A stretch of 64,000 nucleotides of DNA from Fervidobacterium thailandense (GTDB lineage Bacteria; Thermotogota; Thermotogae; Thermotogales; Fervidobacteriaceae), in assembly GCF_001719065.1 (NCBI RefSeq), contig NZ_LWAF01000002.1, positions 186,001 through 250,000 on the forward strand, written 5' to 3'. Position 1 is the first letter of the stretch. Every line of letters starts with the position of its first letter. The notes beneath the pieces were generated by a model. That model was not told the origin of the DNA and searched no databases. It saw only the letters and a list, made by a program, of their open reading frames with translations. This document shows positions 8,188 to 17,874 of this stretch, in pieces. Position numbers and translations under genes: made by a program.

Positions 8188-9411
8188 TCAGTCCAACGAT
8201 GAATACGTCTCGGCCATTGGTCGAGAGACCTCAGTGGTTCTAAAGAATCGGGTTGATAGAACAAAACCCATCAAAGTTAGCACCAGAGCCGGTACAAAGA
8301 CCAATTTGTAAGACCCGAGCGAATCTTTGAGAAAACCGGATATGAAGTTTCCGAAAATTGCCCCAAGCCCGTATGCGGTGAACATGAGTCCGTAATTTTC
8401 CCCAAATCTCTTTTCACCGAACAGTTTTCTTGTCAAAAACGGTGCGATGGCTAACCACGCGCCAAAGTTCATCCAAATCACGGCCATCGAGAAAATGAAT
8501 ATTAGTGTTTGCCCCCTATTGAGGAAGATTCCAAGCAGTAATGCGATCGCGTGAAGTGTGTAGAACAAGCTCAGAACAGCTCTTCCCCCCATTTTGTCAA
8601 GCAAAACCCCGGCAACAACCCTCCCAAATGCGTTGAAAAGTGCAAAGATAGTGATCAGGCTCGTCGTTGTACCCAACGAAAGTCCAACTATTTCGCCCCC
8701 TATCTGGGACGTGATCCCTATGAACATCAGCCCTATCGTAGTTGACAAGAAGAAGAGCACGTATAGGATGAAGAATTTCTCAGAAAGTGGTGAATTAGCT
8801 TTTCCCGTTGAATCATCGATTCTCGCGGACTCCGTAGCGTTCCTAAGTCCACGGAACAAGGAAAAGTAGGCTAAGTACGTACTCCCAAGAATAAGCAAAC
8901 TGATGAACCCGTAAATTCGAAATACCGCGAAGAACCCGAAAGTGTTGATTAAAAACCTAAACAACGGCGCACTAATTAAGGGTGAAATGCCAAACCCGGC
9001 CAAAATCAAGCCGGAAATCGCCCCACGTCCACGTTCGAAGCTCCTCGCAACTATCGTTAACGGTACGTTGTAACAAAGTCCAACGCCACTTCCCGTCAGT
9101 ACACCGTATCCAACCAACAGACCGACAAAATTTCCCGAGAAACTCGCAATTAAGTATCCGGAAACCACCATTAGTGTTCCCAAGAGAAATACCGAGTTAA
9201 TTCCAAGGTACCTTTGGAGGTACCCACCAACAGGCATGAACAAGGAATAGAAAAGGAGAAAGAGCATGAAAGGCAAATTACCTTGGAACGCTGTCAAGTC
9301 GAGTGTTGCCTCGGCGTGGCCTTTGAGTACGCTCCAAGAGTACACTCCTCCAAGGATCACAAAAGACGCAAAGCTCAGTGAAACAAAGATAACTTTACTC
9401 TTCCAGCTCAC
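8188..9411 (-). CDS. MFS transporter, OFA (oxalate/formate antiporter-like) type
   Basis: 407 residues with about 12 membrane segments. The first helix ends GGVYSWSVLKG, characteristic of the OFA branch of MFS, and GSGVGLCYNVPLTI plus YGLGAIFGNFISG match TM4 and TM11 of that branch. Family members exchange or import small carboxylates; the substrate here cannot be told. Start GTG at 9411 with GGGGAG ten bases before it; longer in-frame starts have no ribosome site. The leader of about 100 bases contains a 10-bp hairpin and an inverted repeat, so regulation at operator or RNA level is likely. Confidence 0.82.
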   Translation of the reverse strand: MSWKSKVIFVSLSFASFVILGGVYSWSVLKGHAEATLDLTAFQGNLPFMLFLLFYSLFMPVGGYLQRYLGINSVFLLGTLMVVSGYLIASFSGNFVGLLVGYGVLTGSGVGLCYNVPLTIVARSFERGRGAISGLILAGFGISPLISAPLFRFLINTFGFFAVFRIYGFISLLILGSTYLAYFSLFRGLRNATESARIDDSTGKANSPLSEKFFILYVLFFLSTTIGLMFIGITSQIGGEIVGLSLGTTTSLITIFALFNAFGRVVAGVLLDKMGGRAVLSLFYTLHAIALLLGIFLNRGQTLIFIFSMAVIWMNFGAWLAIAPFLTRKLFGEKRFGENYGLMFTAYGLGAIFGNFISGFLKDSLGSYKLVFVPALVLTLMGFVLSTRFFRTTEVSRPMAETYSSLD

Positions 9412-9473
9412 CGATTCCACACTCCCCTTTTTTAACTTTAGCGATATGGAATGGCTCGACACTATTAACAACA

Positions 9474-9511
9474 GATAGCGGGATAACATCCCGCTATCGA
9501 TAACAGGTTAT
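9474..9511. promoter_or_regulatory. Inverted repeats in the MFS leader (candidate operator or RNA switch)
   Basis: A perfect 10-bp stem with 5-base loop (arms 9474-9483 and 9489-9498, GATAGCGGGA/TCCCGCTATC), then ATAAC-AG-GTTAT (9500-9511). GATAACA recurs 17 bases apart (9482-9488, 9499-9505). No T-run follows on the minus strand, so it is not a standard terminator. Confidence 0.5.
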
Positions 9512-9522
9512 TCATTTTTAAT

Positions 9523-9553
9523 ATTATAAAATACCCTTCATTGAACGTTCCAA
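9523..9553 (-). promoter_or_regulatory. Promoter of the MFS transporter gene
   Basis: Minus strand TTGGAA (9548-9553), 19 bases, TATAAT (9523-9528). It overlaps the 3' end of the upstream gene, giving a leader of about 105 bases. Confidence 0.5.
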
Positions 9554-9975
9554 TTTTTCAAGCAAATTATAGCGGTGAGCACGAAGGCCCAAGCAAACGA
9601 AAATAGCGGAATCAGAGCTGCGGTTTTTACCCAGAAGAAATCTAGCACGTTCAGGAGCACCATTATCACGGACAACCAAAATGCTTTCCGAACACCTTGC
9701 CTAACCCTGAGCTCGCCAAAATCCCTGGATACCAAGAATGCGAAGATCGCTATTATGAGGTATCCAACTGGAGAAATGGTTATTCCAAGCTTCTGGAAAA
9801 ACATCGCAAAGTTTTCGGAAAAGAAACCAACGGAAATAATCAAGTAAACTATGGAAACGACCAGCGCTATGTTCATCGAGGCTTTCGCTTGCTGAATCAC
9901 GGAGAGTACTATTGGTATCGCAAGAACTATATTGGCTATAAACATAAGCACCGCGTAAGCGTTAACGTTCGTCAT
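9538..9975 (-). CDS. Small integral membrane protein, unknown
   Basis: 145 residues, not recognised. Four to five hydrophobic helices (AVLMFIANIVLAIPIVLSV, ALVVSIVYLIISVGFF, PVGYLIIAIFAFLVS, AFWLSVIMVLLNVLDFFW, LFSFAWAFVLTAIICL) with very short loops and no catalytic or metal motif. ATG is preceded by AGGGGAGG. It lies downstream of gcvH in the same direction with a 42-base gap, and may be cotranscribed with it. Confidence 0.75.
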   Translation of the reverse strand: MTNVNAYAVLMFIANIVLAIPIVLSVIQQAKASMNIALVVSIVYLIISVGFFSENFAMFFQKLGITISPVGYLIIAIFAFLVSRDFGELRVRQGVRKAFWLSVIMVLLNVLDFFWVKTAALIPLFSFAWAFVLTAIICLKNWNVQ

Positions 9976-10017
9976 AGAATCCTCCCCTAATCATTCACTT
10001 TTATCTGCACATCGTAC

Positions 10018-10371
10018 TTACAGTTGCGCCTTGTACTCTTCTTCTGTTAAGAGTTCGTCGATTTCGGAAGGATTCGACGGCTCGATCTTTACAATCCAAC
10101 CTTCCCCGTACGGATCTTGGTTAATCAGCTCGGGATTCGCGTTCAGTTTCTCGTTCACTTCAACAATTTTGCCACTGACCGGTGCGTACACATCTCCGGC
10201 CGCTTTAACACTCTCAATGCTCAGTATAACCTCTCCTTTCTTTACCTCTTTCCCAACGGGCGGCAAATCCACGAAAACAACGTCACCAAGTTGTTCCTGC
10301 GCGTATTCGGAAATTCCAACTTTGTAAGTTTCCGTATCGAACCACTCGTGCGTTTTTGCGAACTTGCGCAT
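10018..10371 (-). CDS. gcvH: Glycine cleavage system H protein
   Basis: 117 residues, the lipoyl carrier that shuttles the aminomethyl group between P, T and L proteins. HEWFDTETYKVGISEYAQEQLGDVVFV is the standard start of the fold, and ESVKAAGDVYAPVSG carries the lipoylated lysine K56. Length is normal for the family. No gcvP/T/L gene is near, so H is unlinked here; a role in lipoate handling is possible. ATG at 10371 has AAGGAG upstream. It has its own promoter inside the end of recG. Confidence 0.93.
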   Translation of the reverse strand: MRKFAKTHEWFDTETYKVGISEYAQEQLGDVVFVDLPPVGKEVKKGEVILSIESVKAAGDVYAPVSGKIVEVNEKLNANPELINQDPYGEGWIVKIEPSNPSEIDELLTEEEYKAQL

Positions 10372-10426
10372 CTCTCCACCATCTCCTTTCCAAGATTTTC
10401 GTGGGACTGCAACTCAACCATTTTGA

Positions 10427-10455
10427 ATTATAACATGTAAGTCGGGATTACCCAA
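10427..10455 (-). promoter_or_regulatory. gcvH promoter
   Basis: Minus strand TTGGGT (10450-10455), 17 bases, then TATAAT (10427-10432) with an extended TGt. The -35 overlaps the recG stop codon. Confidence 0.55.
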
Positions 10456-12787
10456 TATCCAAAAGTTTAATCCTATCGCCGTATAGTTCGAACACTTTTT
10501 GAATTATAGCGCTATCACCGTAATTTTCAACAATGCGTTTCGCATCTTCCCTCGCCATGAGTATCAGTTGTGCATCTCTCAAGATGTCTGCCACTTTGAA
10601 TTCCGGTAACCCGTGTTGACGCGTTCCGAAGAATTCACCAGGCCCCCTGAGTTTCAAATCGTACTCGGCAATTTTGAAACCATCCGTCGTGCTGGCGAAG
10701 AACTGAAGTCGTTCCCAGGCCTCCTCGCCCGCCTCACTAACGATGAGAAAACAATAGCTCTGTTTTTCACCACGCCCAACTCGACCACGTAGCTGGTGAA
10801 GTTGCGCCAACCCAAACCGCTCCGCGTTTTCGATGACCATTATCGTGGCATTCGGTACGTCAACCCCAACCTCAATAACCGATGTCGAAACGAGGATCTT
10901 CACCTCTCCACGGACAAACTTGCTCATGACTTCGCTCTTTTCGTAGTCCGACATCCTTCCGTGCAACAGTCCCATAGGTATTTCCGGAAAAACGTCTTTC
11001 GCCAGCTTTTCGTACATTTCCTCGGCCGCTTTCGCATTTATTTGGTCCGATTGTTCGATGAGTGGATAAACGATATAAGCCTGGTCTCCCTTTTCCAAAA
11101 CTTGTGTTCTCACAAACTCGTAGACGTCTTTCACACGCGTGTGCCGTAACGTGAAGGTTTTTACTTCTTTTCTTCCCGGTGGCATCTCGTCGATGATGGA
11201 AACATCCAGATCACCGTACATGGTTAGCGAGAGCGTCCTGGGAATCGGTGTGGCGGTCATAATCAAAGTATCGACAACCTTACCCTTGGAGATAAGTTCC
11301 TCGCGTTGCTTAACACCGAACCTGTGCTGTTCGTCAATGACCACAAGTCCGAGTTTTGCAAAATGCACGTCCTCTTGTATGAGCGCGTGTGTGCCGACGA
11401 CCACGTCTATACTCCCGTTCTTCAGGCCAAACTTTATATTTTCCTTTTCCCGCTGACTCGTGGAACCGATGAGAAGCGCGACTTTTATCCCCAGTTCTTC
11501 CAGGTGCTGGTAAAGTTTTTGATAGTGCTGGATAGCCAGGATCGAGGTAGGTACCATGAAGGCGCTCTGGTATCCAGCCTCGTAGTTGTCGATGATCGCA
11601 AGCTCGGCCACCAGCGTTTTACCACTACCCACATCACCTTGTAAGAGCCTGTTCATGGGTTTTGGACTTCTCAAATCCCGTCTTATTTCCTCATGCGCAC
11701 GTTTTTGTGCGTTGGTAAGCTTGAACGGTAAGGTTTCGATGAAACGTCTCGCCAACTCGCCGGAAAAATGTTTCTCGATACCACCGATGTTATCCATCGT
11801 TTTTCTGGAAAGAAAGAGGGCTATCTGGAAGAGCAGTAACTCTTCGTAGGCTAAGCGCGTCCTCGAAGCTTTCAAATGATACATGCTCTTTGGAAAGTGC
11901 ATACCCACATAGGCCTTACGCAGGTCTATCAGCTTTCGGTGTCTCTTGATTTCCTCAGGTATCGTATCTTCCAAACTGCAGACCGCGTCGAGGTTATCTT
12001 GAACGATCTTCCTCAAGGTCTTTTGCGAGAGGTTCTCGGTCAGGGAATATACTGGAAGTATCACACGCTCAGGAGAGTCACTAACCATTACCTCCGGATT
12101 TTGCATTTCGAGTGCCCCGAAGAATCCTCTCTTCGCAGTTCCGGTTACGTAAACTTCTTTGCCGATGAGTTGGCGCAACTCCAACTCTTTAAAGTCCTGG
12201 TTGAACCACTTGAGGACGATCTGGCTTATCCCATCCTGGAGCAGGGCACTGACAATCGAGAGTTCTCCCTTAACAACCTTCTCGACGTTCCGTATAACCC
12301 CCTTGGTTGTTACCTTCTCGTCCTCCCTCACATAACCAAGTGGAATTACCTTTCGCCTGTCCTCGTAATCTCGGGGGAAGTAATTCACCAAGTCCCAGAT
12401 CGTCTCTATCCCAAGCTTTTTCAAAAGCTTTTCACGACTTGGACCAACACCTTTGGCGTACTTTATTGCCGTTGCCGGATTTTTACGCACCACGTCGGCC
12501 CCTGGACATCCAACATCACTCACCAAGTGCTCATTCTTGAAACGCTCCACCATCCCGGGTACGTTTGACAAACGTCTAAGTCCTCGCTCGATCGGGAGAT
12601 CCTTGGCCTTCGTGATGTAATCAGCGAAATCTTGAATCTTCTTCTGAACGACCGGATCCGAAAGTAACGGATCATCGATCCTATCGACGCTTTCTTCAAC
12701 GTATTCGATTAGCGCTCTGAGATTCTCCTCGGAAATTTTGCGAGCCAGTTCATAGCAGTTATCCAGGAATTCCTCAATTAAGAGCAT
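10448..12787 (-). CDS. recG: ATP-dependent DNA helicase RecG
   Basis: 779 residues. An N-terminal extension of about 110 helical residues, longer than in E. coli and seen in Thermotoga RecG, precedes the wedge/OB domain ([25 protein letters not shown]). The helicase core has GDVGSGKT (Walker A), [16 protein letters not shown] and RGRVGRG. RecG regresses stalled forks and remodels recombination intermediates. ATG at 12787 has GAAGGGG seven bases upstream; the in-frame GTG six bases earlier has none. Confidence 0.96.
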   Translation of the reverse strand: MLLIEEFLDNCYELARKISEENLRALIEYVEESVDRIDDPLLSDPVVQKKIQDFADYITKAKDLPIERGLRRLSNVPGMVERFKNEHLVSDVGCPGADVVRKNPATAIKYAKGVGPSREKLLKKLGIETIWDLVNYFPRDYEDRRKVIPLGYVREDEKVTTKGVIRNVEKVVKGELSIVSALLQDGISQIVLKWFNQDFKELELRQLIGKEVYVTGTAKRGFFGALEMQNPEVMVSDSPERVILPVYSLTENLSQKTLRKIVQDNLDAVCSLEDTIPEEIKRHRKLIDLRKAYVGMHFPKSMYHLKASRTRLAYEELLLFQIALFLSRKTMDNIGGIEKHFSGELARRFIETLPFKLTNAQKRAHEEIRRDLRSPKPMNRLLQGDVGSGKTLVAELAIIDNYEAGYQSAFMVPTSILAIQHYQKLYQHLEELGIKVALLIGSTSQREKENIKFGLKNGSIDVVVGTHALIQEDVHFAKLGLVVIDEQHRFGVKQREELISKGKVVDTLIMTATPIPRTLSLTMYGDLDVSIIDEMPPGRKEVKTFTLRHTRVKDVYEFVRTQVLEKGDQAYIVYPLIEQSDQINAKAAEEMYEKLAKDVFPEIPMGLLHGRMSDYEKSEVMSKFVRGEVKILVSTSVIEVGVDVPNATIMVIENAERFGLAQLHQLRGRVGRGEKQSYCFLIVSEAGEEAWERLQFFASTTDGFKIAEYDLKLRGPGEFFGTRQHGLPEFKVADILRDAQLILMAREDAKRIVENYGDSAIIQKVFELYGDRIKLLDIG

Positions 12788-12832
12788 CCCCACACCCCTT
12801 CACACACAGGGTGTTGACCGAAAGGAAATTTG

Positions 12833-13909
12833 TCAGTAATACATGTAAAGGTAGGTCCAGATTCCGCTGTTCTGAAAGCGGAATTTCTTCGTGGCCTTCC
12901 CAAAATAATTCTCGAAATCCCCGGAGGGATGAAGCAGATAAAAAAAGCCGTTTGGGAACTTCTTCCTCAAAACATCGATGTAACTTAGCACATCGTCCGT
13001 CAATCGCTGACCGTACGGCAGGTTCGATACAACGTAAACTTTTTCGTGGACAGTTGGAAGACCTCGAAAATCGGCACATAAAAAGTTCACGGAAACTCCA
13101 GCACGCCTCGCGTTTTCAACGGCTACATTGATTACTTCGCAATCCACATCGCTACCGTGGATGCGAGTCTCTTTGGCCACCTTTCTAATAACCTCGATAG
13201 CGAGCCGCTCTGCCGCTTTCTTCTCGGTCTTCCAAATTTGCGAAAGGCACTTCCACCTTTCCGAGGCAAAGGCGCGCCTGTAGTTCGGCACATCTATCAG
13301 GGCCGCTTCTATCGGAATCGTGCCACTACCGCAAAAAGGATCGTACAAAGGCAGTTGGTAGTACCTCCATCTTGAAAGTACAATCAAACTCGCGGCGATA
13401 GTTTCGCGCAAAGGTGCTGCTCCGCTCCTCAACCTGTAGCCTCTCTTGCTCAGCGATTCGCCACTCGTATCGAGCAAGAGAAAGAGTTGATCATCCTTGA
13501 GTATCACTATGAATTCGTAAGTTGCGCCGGTCTCGTTCGTCCCACCCAAATTGTCAACCAAAGCCTTTTTGACTACTGACGCGATGGCACCTTTCGCGCT
13601 CAACCTAGAGTTGGTCACCTTGACCTTCTTCACAACAAGCCTGGCGTTTCGTTCAACAAGATCCCTCAAGTCCGCACCGCGAACGGCTTCGAAGAGGTCA
13701 TCGAACGTCTCGACTTTTGCGGAGCTTACAAGTAGAGTAACCCTGTCAGCGGTCTTGAGCTGCAAATTTAGCTTTGGCACGTCGGAGATATCGGCCAAGA
13801 AAAATACTCTTCCCGAGGAAGAGTACGTTATCTTGTAGTTTTTACTTTTCAGCTCCGAGGCAATCGCACCCTCCAAACCGGCTGAACACAGTGCAACGAA
13901 CGTACGCAT
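12833..13909 (-). CDS. THUMP-domain RNA methyltransferase (RlmL/Trm14-like)
   Basis: 358 residues. An N-terminal ferredoxin-like and THUMP RNA-binding region (about 1-155) is followed by a class I SAM methyltransferase domain with DPFCGSGTIPIEAAL (SAM binding) and SNLPYGQRL, an NPPY-type catalytic motif of N2-guanine methylases. The target could be 23S G2445 (RlmL-like) or tRNA G6 (Trm14-like); sequence alone does not decide. It lies in a run of RNA-modification genes with rlmB-like and trmB. The final residues (TYLYMYY) are unusually Tyr-rich. Confidence 0.85.
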   Translation of the reverse strand: MRTFVALCSAGLEGAIASELKSKNYKITYSSSGRVFFLADISDVPKLNLQLKTADRVTLLVSSAKVETFDDLFEAVRGADLRDLVERNARLVVKKVKVTNSRLSAKGAIASVVKKALVDNLGGTNETGATYEFIVILKDDQLFLLLDTSGESLSKRGYRLRSGAAPLRETIAASLIVLSRWRYYQLPLYDPFCGSGTIPIEAALIDVPNYRRAFASERWKCLSQIWKTEKKAAERLAIEVIRKVAKETRIHGSDVDCEVINVAVENARRAGVSVNFLCADFRGLPTVHEKVYVVSNLPYGQRLTDDVLSYIDVLRKKFPNGFFYLLHPSGDFENYFGKATKKFRFQNSGIWTYLYMYY

Positions 13910-13925
13910 AATCTCAACTTTAGAC

Positions 13926-14417
13926 CTAAACCCTTTGACGTTTGTCGGATCGTGTCAGTTCGAAAATAGCGTGACTCGTTCCTTCGAAAACGATCCCGTT
14001 ATCGGCTTTCGTCGAAAAGAGCATACGATTAGCTACTCCGTTGTAAACTATCGTACCGAACACGTCCCTCCCAGAAATCTGAGAACCGACCCACATTTGG
14101 GCCTTGCGGTAAAAAAACTTGGAAGGATAACTCGTCTTCTCGAAGCACAAAAACACATCCGGTACCAGTCGCACGTAATTCTCGGCCACACCTATTTCCT
14201 TTCCAACGAGGATACGCATGATAATATCGTCGATCTTCAGATCGGCGACGGTATCAACGAACGTCTTGAGCAAGTTGTAGTGGTAGACCAGGACCTTACC
14301 ACCATCGTAATACAACGTGTAGGGAGCGTTGAAGTTGTATTCCCTCACATCAGTCGTGATGAACATTTCAGCGTCGTACTCGTGAAAGATAAGAGGTGAT
14401 CCAGCTAAGATAAGCAT
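13926..14417 (-). CDS. Hypothetical protein
   Basis: 163 residues, not recognised. Soluble, beta-rich (PYTLYYDGGKVLVYHY, DVFGTIVYNGVANRMLF), no signal peptide, no membrane segment, no known catalytic motif. Its ATG directly follows the TGA of the rlmB-like gene (TGAATG), so it is made by coupled reinitiation. Its place among rRNA/tRNA methyltransferases hints at RNA metabolism but nothing in it proves this. Confidence 0.75.
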   Translation of the reverse strand: MLILAGSPLIFHEYDAEMFITTDVREYNFNAPYTLYYDGGKVLVYHYNLLKTFVDTVADLKIDDIIMRILVGKEIGVAENYVRLVPDVFLCFEKTSYPSKFFYRKAQMWVGSQISGRDVFGTIVYNGVANRMLFSTKADNGIVFEGTSHAIFELTRSDKRQRV

Positions 14418-15119
14418 TCAGCTCAACTCTCTTCTCAACACCTCGAAAAGTATGATACCCGCACTTACAGAAACGTTGAGAGAATCTATAGGATTTTTCA
14501 TCGGAATCGAGATGAGCGCGTCGCACTTCTCCTTAACGAGGGGTCTGAGTCCACTACCCTCGTTACCAAACACAACTGCCAAGGGTCTTCTTAAATCAAC
14601 CTTCCAGAAGTTCTCTCCCTTCGCGTCCGCACCATAGACCCAAATCCCCTTCGATTTGAGTTTTTCTATGTAACGTCCCAAGTTCACCGTAATCGCGATC
14701 GGGATCCTGAAGACTGTACCCGCCGACGCTTTCACCGCACCCGGTGTCACGTGCACACTGTTGTCTTTGGTTAAAACGACCATATCCACACCGGCGGCAA
14801 CGGCACTCCGCACGATCGCACCTAAGTTTTGCGGATCCTGTACTTGGTCCAGAAGAACGACGAACGGATTGTCCGGTAGTTCGTTCTCGTCCGCGTAGGA
14901 AAATTCTCCTATATCGATAACCACACCCTGGTTCTTCTCTTCACCACACAACCTCTTTAGAACGTTCTTTGGAACAACTGTGTGCGGTATCTTCCTCTCA
15001 CGCACGCGTTCAATGAGTTCCTCAAGTTCGTGATCGTGGCTTTCGGAGAAATAGACCATCTTCACCGGATGTGTGGACTCGAGCAACTCCTTTAGCACGT
15101 TCCTACCGTACACGTACAT
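14418..15119 (-). CDS. rlmB: TrmH/SpoU-family 2'-O-ribose methyltransferase (RlmB-like)
   Basis: 233 residues. An N-terminal substrate-binding domain (YGRNVLKELLES, NQGVVIDI) is followed by a SPOUT knot with the three motifs LLDQVQDPQNLGAIVRSA, VFGNEGSGLRP and ISIPMKNPIDSLNVSVSAGI. Members methylate the 2'-OH of G2251 in 23S rRNA or related sites. Domain order and length fit RlmB best, though other SpoU paralogues look alike. The start is 18 bases after mazG. Confidence 0.88.
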   Translation of the reverse strand: MYVYGRNVLKELLESTHPVKMVYFSESHDHELEELIERVRERKIPHTVVPKNVLKRLCGEEKNQGVVIDIGEFSYADENELPDNPFVVLLDQVQDPQNLGAIVRSAVAAGVDMVVLTKDNSVHVTPGAVKASAGTVFRIPIAITVNLGRYIEKLKSKGIWVYGADAKGENFWKVDLRRPLAVVFGNEGSGLRPLVKEKCDALISIPMKNPIDSLNVSVSAGIILFEVLRRELS

Positions 15120-15137
15120 CCGCTTCTTCTTCTCCCC

Positions 15138-15926
15138 TCACTCTTTTGACTCTTGCTGCTCTTTCGCAAGTTCCCAGTACTGATCAAGCACTTCCAACGG
15201 CAGTTCTTCCAATTTTTTGCCGTCCATTTCTATTAGACGCTCCATCTTCTCGAAGCGTTGAATGAACTTTTCGGTTGCTTTCCTAACTGCCGTTTCAGGA
15301 TCGACGTTTAAGAACCTCGAAAGGTTAACTATCGCGAATATCAGATCCCCAAGTTCTTCCTCGATCTCCTCGTAGCTTTTGGTGTTCTTCAACTCCTCGA
15401 TCTCCTCGTGTACCTTGCTCCAAACGTCTTCGATTCTTGTCCAATCGAATCCCACTCCCGCCGCATTTTCTTGGACACGCCTTGCCAGTGACAAGCCGGG
15501 AAGCGCGTGGTTAACGTCACCGATACTCGTCCTCTTTTTCTGTCCCTTCTCTTTGGCCTTTATCTCCTCCCAGCGTGCGTACGAATAACCTTGCGCATCA
15601 CCGAAGACGTGTGGATGGCGTCTGATGAGTTTTTCCGTCAGTACTTCGATCACGTCCTTTATGTCAAAAGCTCCGCGTTCAGCGGCAATTTGGGCATGAA
15701 AGATCACCTGAAGCAGAACATCCCCCAGTTCCTCTTTCAGTTCCTCATCGTCACCGGAATCGATTGCGTTCAAAACTTCGTAAGCTTCCTCGATCAGATA
15801 CGGTTTCAGACTTTCGTGGGTTTGGGCCCTATCCCACTCGCAACCTTCCGGACTTCGTAACCGCTCCATCACTTCTACAAGCCGTTCGAAAACTTCACCG
15901 AGTTTTCCTTTGCCGTGTTTGCTCAT
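15138..15926 (-). CDS. mazG: Nucleoside triphosphate pyrophosphohydrolase
   Basis: 262 residues, full two-domain MazG that hydrolyses NTPs to NMP and PPi, cleaning the nucleotide pool. The N-terminal repeat has LRSPEGCEWDRAQTHESL and the acidic metal site EEAYEVLNAI...ELKEELGDVLLQVIFHA. The C-terminal repeat has KVHEEIEELKN and EEELGDLIFAIVNLSRFL. ATG at 15926 overlaps the gpsA stop by four bases (ATGA), so the two are coupled. Confidence 0.94.
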   Translation of the reverse strand: MSKHGKGKLGEVFERLVEVMERLRSPEGCEWDRAQTHESLKPYLIEEAYEVLNAIDSGDDEELKEELGDVLLQVIFHAQIAAERGAFDIKDVIEVLTEKLIRRHPHVFGDAQGYSYARWEEIKAKEKGQKKRTSIGDVNHALPGLSLARRVQENAAGVGFDWTRIEDVWSKVHEEIEELKNTKSYEEIEEELGDLIFAIVNLSRFLNVDPETAVRKATEKFIQRFEKMERLIEMDGKKLEELPLEVLDQYWELAKEQQESKE

Positions 15927-16897
15927 ACCGTACCTCCCAGATTTGGAAACTCCATTTTTAAACTCCTGCTCATCAATGTCCTTATGGAATCTATCGGATG
16001 TTTACGATGGTATATGATTTCGTACACTTCTTTCGTAATTGGCATGTCGATCACGGAACCGAACCGTTCAATAACCGCCTTACAAGTGTACGCTCCTTCG
16101 ACAACTTCCGTACTCGCCTCGAGTAGCTGGATCGGATCGAACTCTTTGGTGAGCATCTCCCCGTACCGCCTGTTGCGGCTGTGTTTACTGTTGCAGGTAA
16201 CCACAAGGTCTCCAAGACCCGCCAGTCCCATAAACGTTACCGGCTTGGCACCGAACTGGAGGCCGAACTTCATCATTTCGTAAAGTCCTCGCGTAATTAA
16301 CGCCGCCTTTGCGTTATCCCAGCCTCCGATACCGTCGAGTATACCGGCCGCGATCGCAATGATGTTCTTCAGCGCGCCAGCAAGCTCCACACCAACAACA
16401 TCGTCGTGTGTGTAGACCCTAAAGTAGTCGTTCGAAAAATCCCTCTGAAATTCCTCGCTGCGTGCCCCGCACACAACGACGGCCGTCGGTAATTTCCTGG
16501 CCACCTCTTCCGCGTGAGACGGTCCGGAAAGAACCGCGTATTCCGTTTTAAAAAACTCACCAACTATCTCCGAGACACGTTTTCCTGTTCCTATTTCAAT
16601 GCCTTTCGACAAATTCAGGACTACCTTTGGTGTGAAATCTATTCTCTCAAGGACGCTACGAATGTACTGAACAGGAGTGGCAATTACCAACACATCGAAC
16701 TCTTTCCCAAGCGATATATCGTCCGTCACGTCAACTCGGAGCTCGATGTCCGGAACGTGTGGCATTCGTTTTTGACGATTCAAACGTTCCGCCAACTCGC
16801 GGTTGTGTGCCCACAGTAAGACCTCGCGTCCATTTTCTTTAAGAAGTTGTGCAATGGTACAACCCCAGCTACCCGCACCAAGAACGAAATACTTCAC
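15923..16897 (-). CDS. gpsA: Glycerol-3-phosphate dehydrogenase [NAD(P)+]
   Basis: 324 residues. Reduces dihydroxyacetone phosphate to sn-glycerol 3-phosphate for phospholipids. Rossmann motif VLGAGSWGCTIAQLL at the N-terminus, LSGPSHAEEVARK, the catalytic lysine region ELAGALKNIIAIAAGI, and GLAGLGDLVVTC. The GTG at 16897 has GAGGGTG six bases upstream; the GTG nine bases earlier lies inside that ribosome site. Confidence 0.95.
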   Translation of the reverse strand: MKYFVLGAGSWGCTIAQLLKENGREVLLWAHNRELAERLNRQKRMPHVPDIELRVDVTDDISLGKEFDVLVIATPVQYIRSVLERIDFTPKVVLNLSKGIEIGTGKRVSEIVGEFFKTEYAVLSGPSHAEEVARKLPTAVVVCGARSEEFQRDFSNDYFRVYTHDDVVGVELAGALKNIIAIAAGILDGIGGWDNAKAALITRGLYEMMKFGLQFGAKPVTFMGLAGLGDLVVTCNSKHSRNRRYGEMLTKEFDPIQLLEASTEVVEGAYTCKAVIERFGSVIDMPITKEVYEIIYHRKHPIDSIRTLMSRSLKMEFPNLGGTV

Positions 16898-16928
16898 GCT
16901 TCTCACCCTCTAATGATTTTGAAATCGC

Positions 16929-17846
16929 CTATTCACCTACGAACTTAGCTATCGCCTTAACGGACCATTTGACTGCTGGTGTTCTGTACGGATTTGACGC
17001 ACTGTCCAGTTTGATTATCCATTCACCCTCGTCGGGATAGGCCACAAGGTAATAGTGTTGCTGGAAATCCCCGTCAGCTGAAATCACCTTGAGAATGTAA
17101 GCACCACCGTCAACGGACTTGTATACGCCCTTTATCACAACAACCTTAGCTCCTTCTTTGAAGACTTTCCCCGGCAACTCGGAGAATTTGGATTCGTCAA
17201 CCTGACATTTTATGTGCGGCATTTCGTGATGCCCTCCTATCAACCTTTCCACTTCCACGTGTTTTACCTTCCTGAGCGTTACGGAGTATATGTCCCGTCC
17301 GTAGCTGAGCCATTTCCTTTCGTAGCGCGTTTTCACTTCCCTGTCGGGGTTCTCCACAAACTCGACAAGTTCAAAGTATCCCTTCTCAACCCCAGTTTCG
17401 ATCGTGCGTTCCGCGTACCATCTCACATCTGTGGCAAGTTCGAACGTACCCCCATCGACTAAGACGTTGGCCAACGTGTCGAAAAATTCGGGCACGATCA
17501 CACGTCTGCGCTCGTGAGACTTCTTGTCCCAAGGAACTGGGAAGTTCATAATGACTTTCTCAACCGTCCTGGGCCCGAAAAACTCCCTCATACCGAACCG
17601 TGCATCCGTTATAACTAATCGCACATTGTTCAAATCCTTTAACCTGTTGTTCGCCTTCTTCATCGACGTGATAGAAACCTCAAATCCAACAAAATTCTTC
17701 TCCGGATACCTTTTGGCAAGTTCAAGTAAGTACTCACCACTCCCAAAACCAATCTCGACAATCAAGGGATTCGTGTTACCAAAAACCCCCGTCCAGTCCA
17801 GCGGAAGAAAATCGAACTCAGCTGGTTTTATTTCTTTAACGTACAA
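16929..17846 (-). CDS. trmB: tRNA (guanine-N7)-methyltransferase with C-terminal extension
   Basis: 305 residues. Makes m7G46 in tRNA. SAM-binding EIGFGSGEYLLELA, then MNFPVPWDKKSHERRRV (the family PDPW-type motif, here PVPW) and the substrate loop VKTRYERKW. About 105 residues beyond the catalytic domain form a beta-rich extension (HIKCQVDESKFSELP, GAYILKVISADGDFQQHYYLVA). Long C-terminal tails are known in TrmB of hyperthermophiles such as Aquifex. TTG at 17846 has GGTGAGGA nine bases upstream; the in-frame GTG at 17855 touches that site. Confidence 0.9.
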   Translation of the reverse strand: MYVKEIKPAEFDFLPLDWTGVFGNTNPLIVEIGFGSGEYLLELAKRYPEKNFVGFEVSITSMKKANNRLKDLNNVRLVITDARFGMREFFGPRTVEKVIMNFPVPWDKKSHERRRVIVPEFFDTLANVLVDGGTFELATDVRWYAERTIETGVEKGYFELVEFVENPDREVKTRYERKWLSYGRDIYSVTLRKVKHVEVERLIGGHHEMPHIKCQVDESKFSELPGKVFKEGAKVVVIKGVYKSVDGGAYILKVISADGDFQQHYYLVAYPDEGEWIIKLDSASNPYRTPAVKWSVKAIAKFVGE

Positions 17847-17874
17847 CTTGATCACTCCTCACCAACTTAATGTC

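Noticed and set aside
9474-9498. 10-bp hairpin read as a terminator for the small membrane protein gene
   Set aside because: No T-run follows on either strand at the right place, so it is listed as a regulatory candidate.
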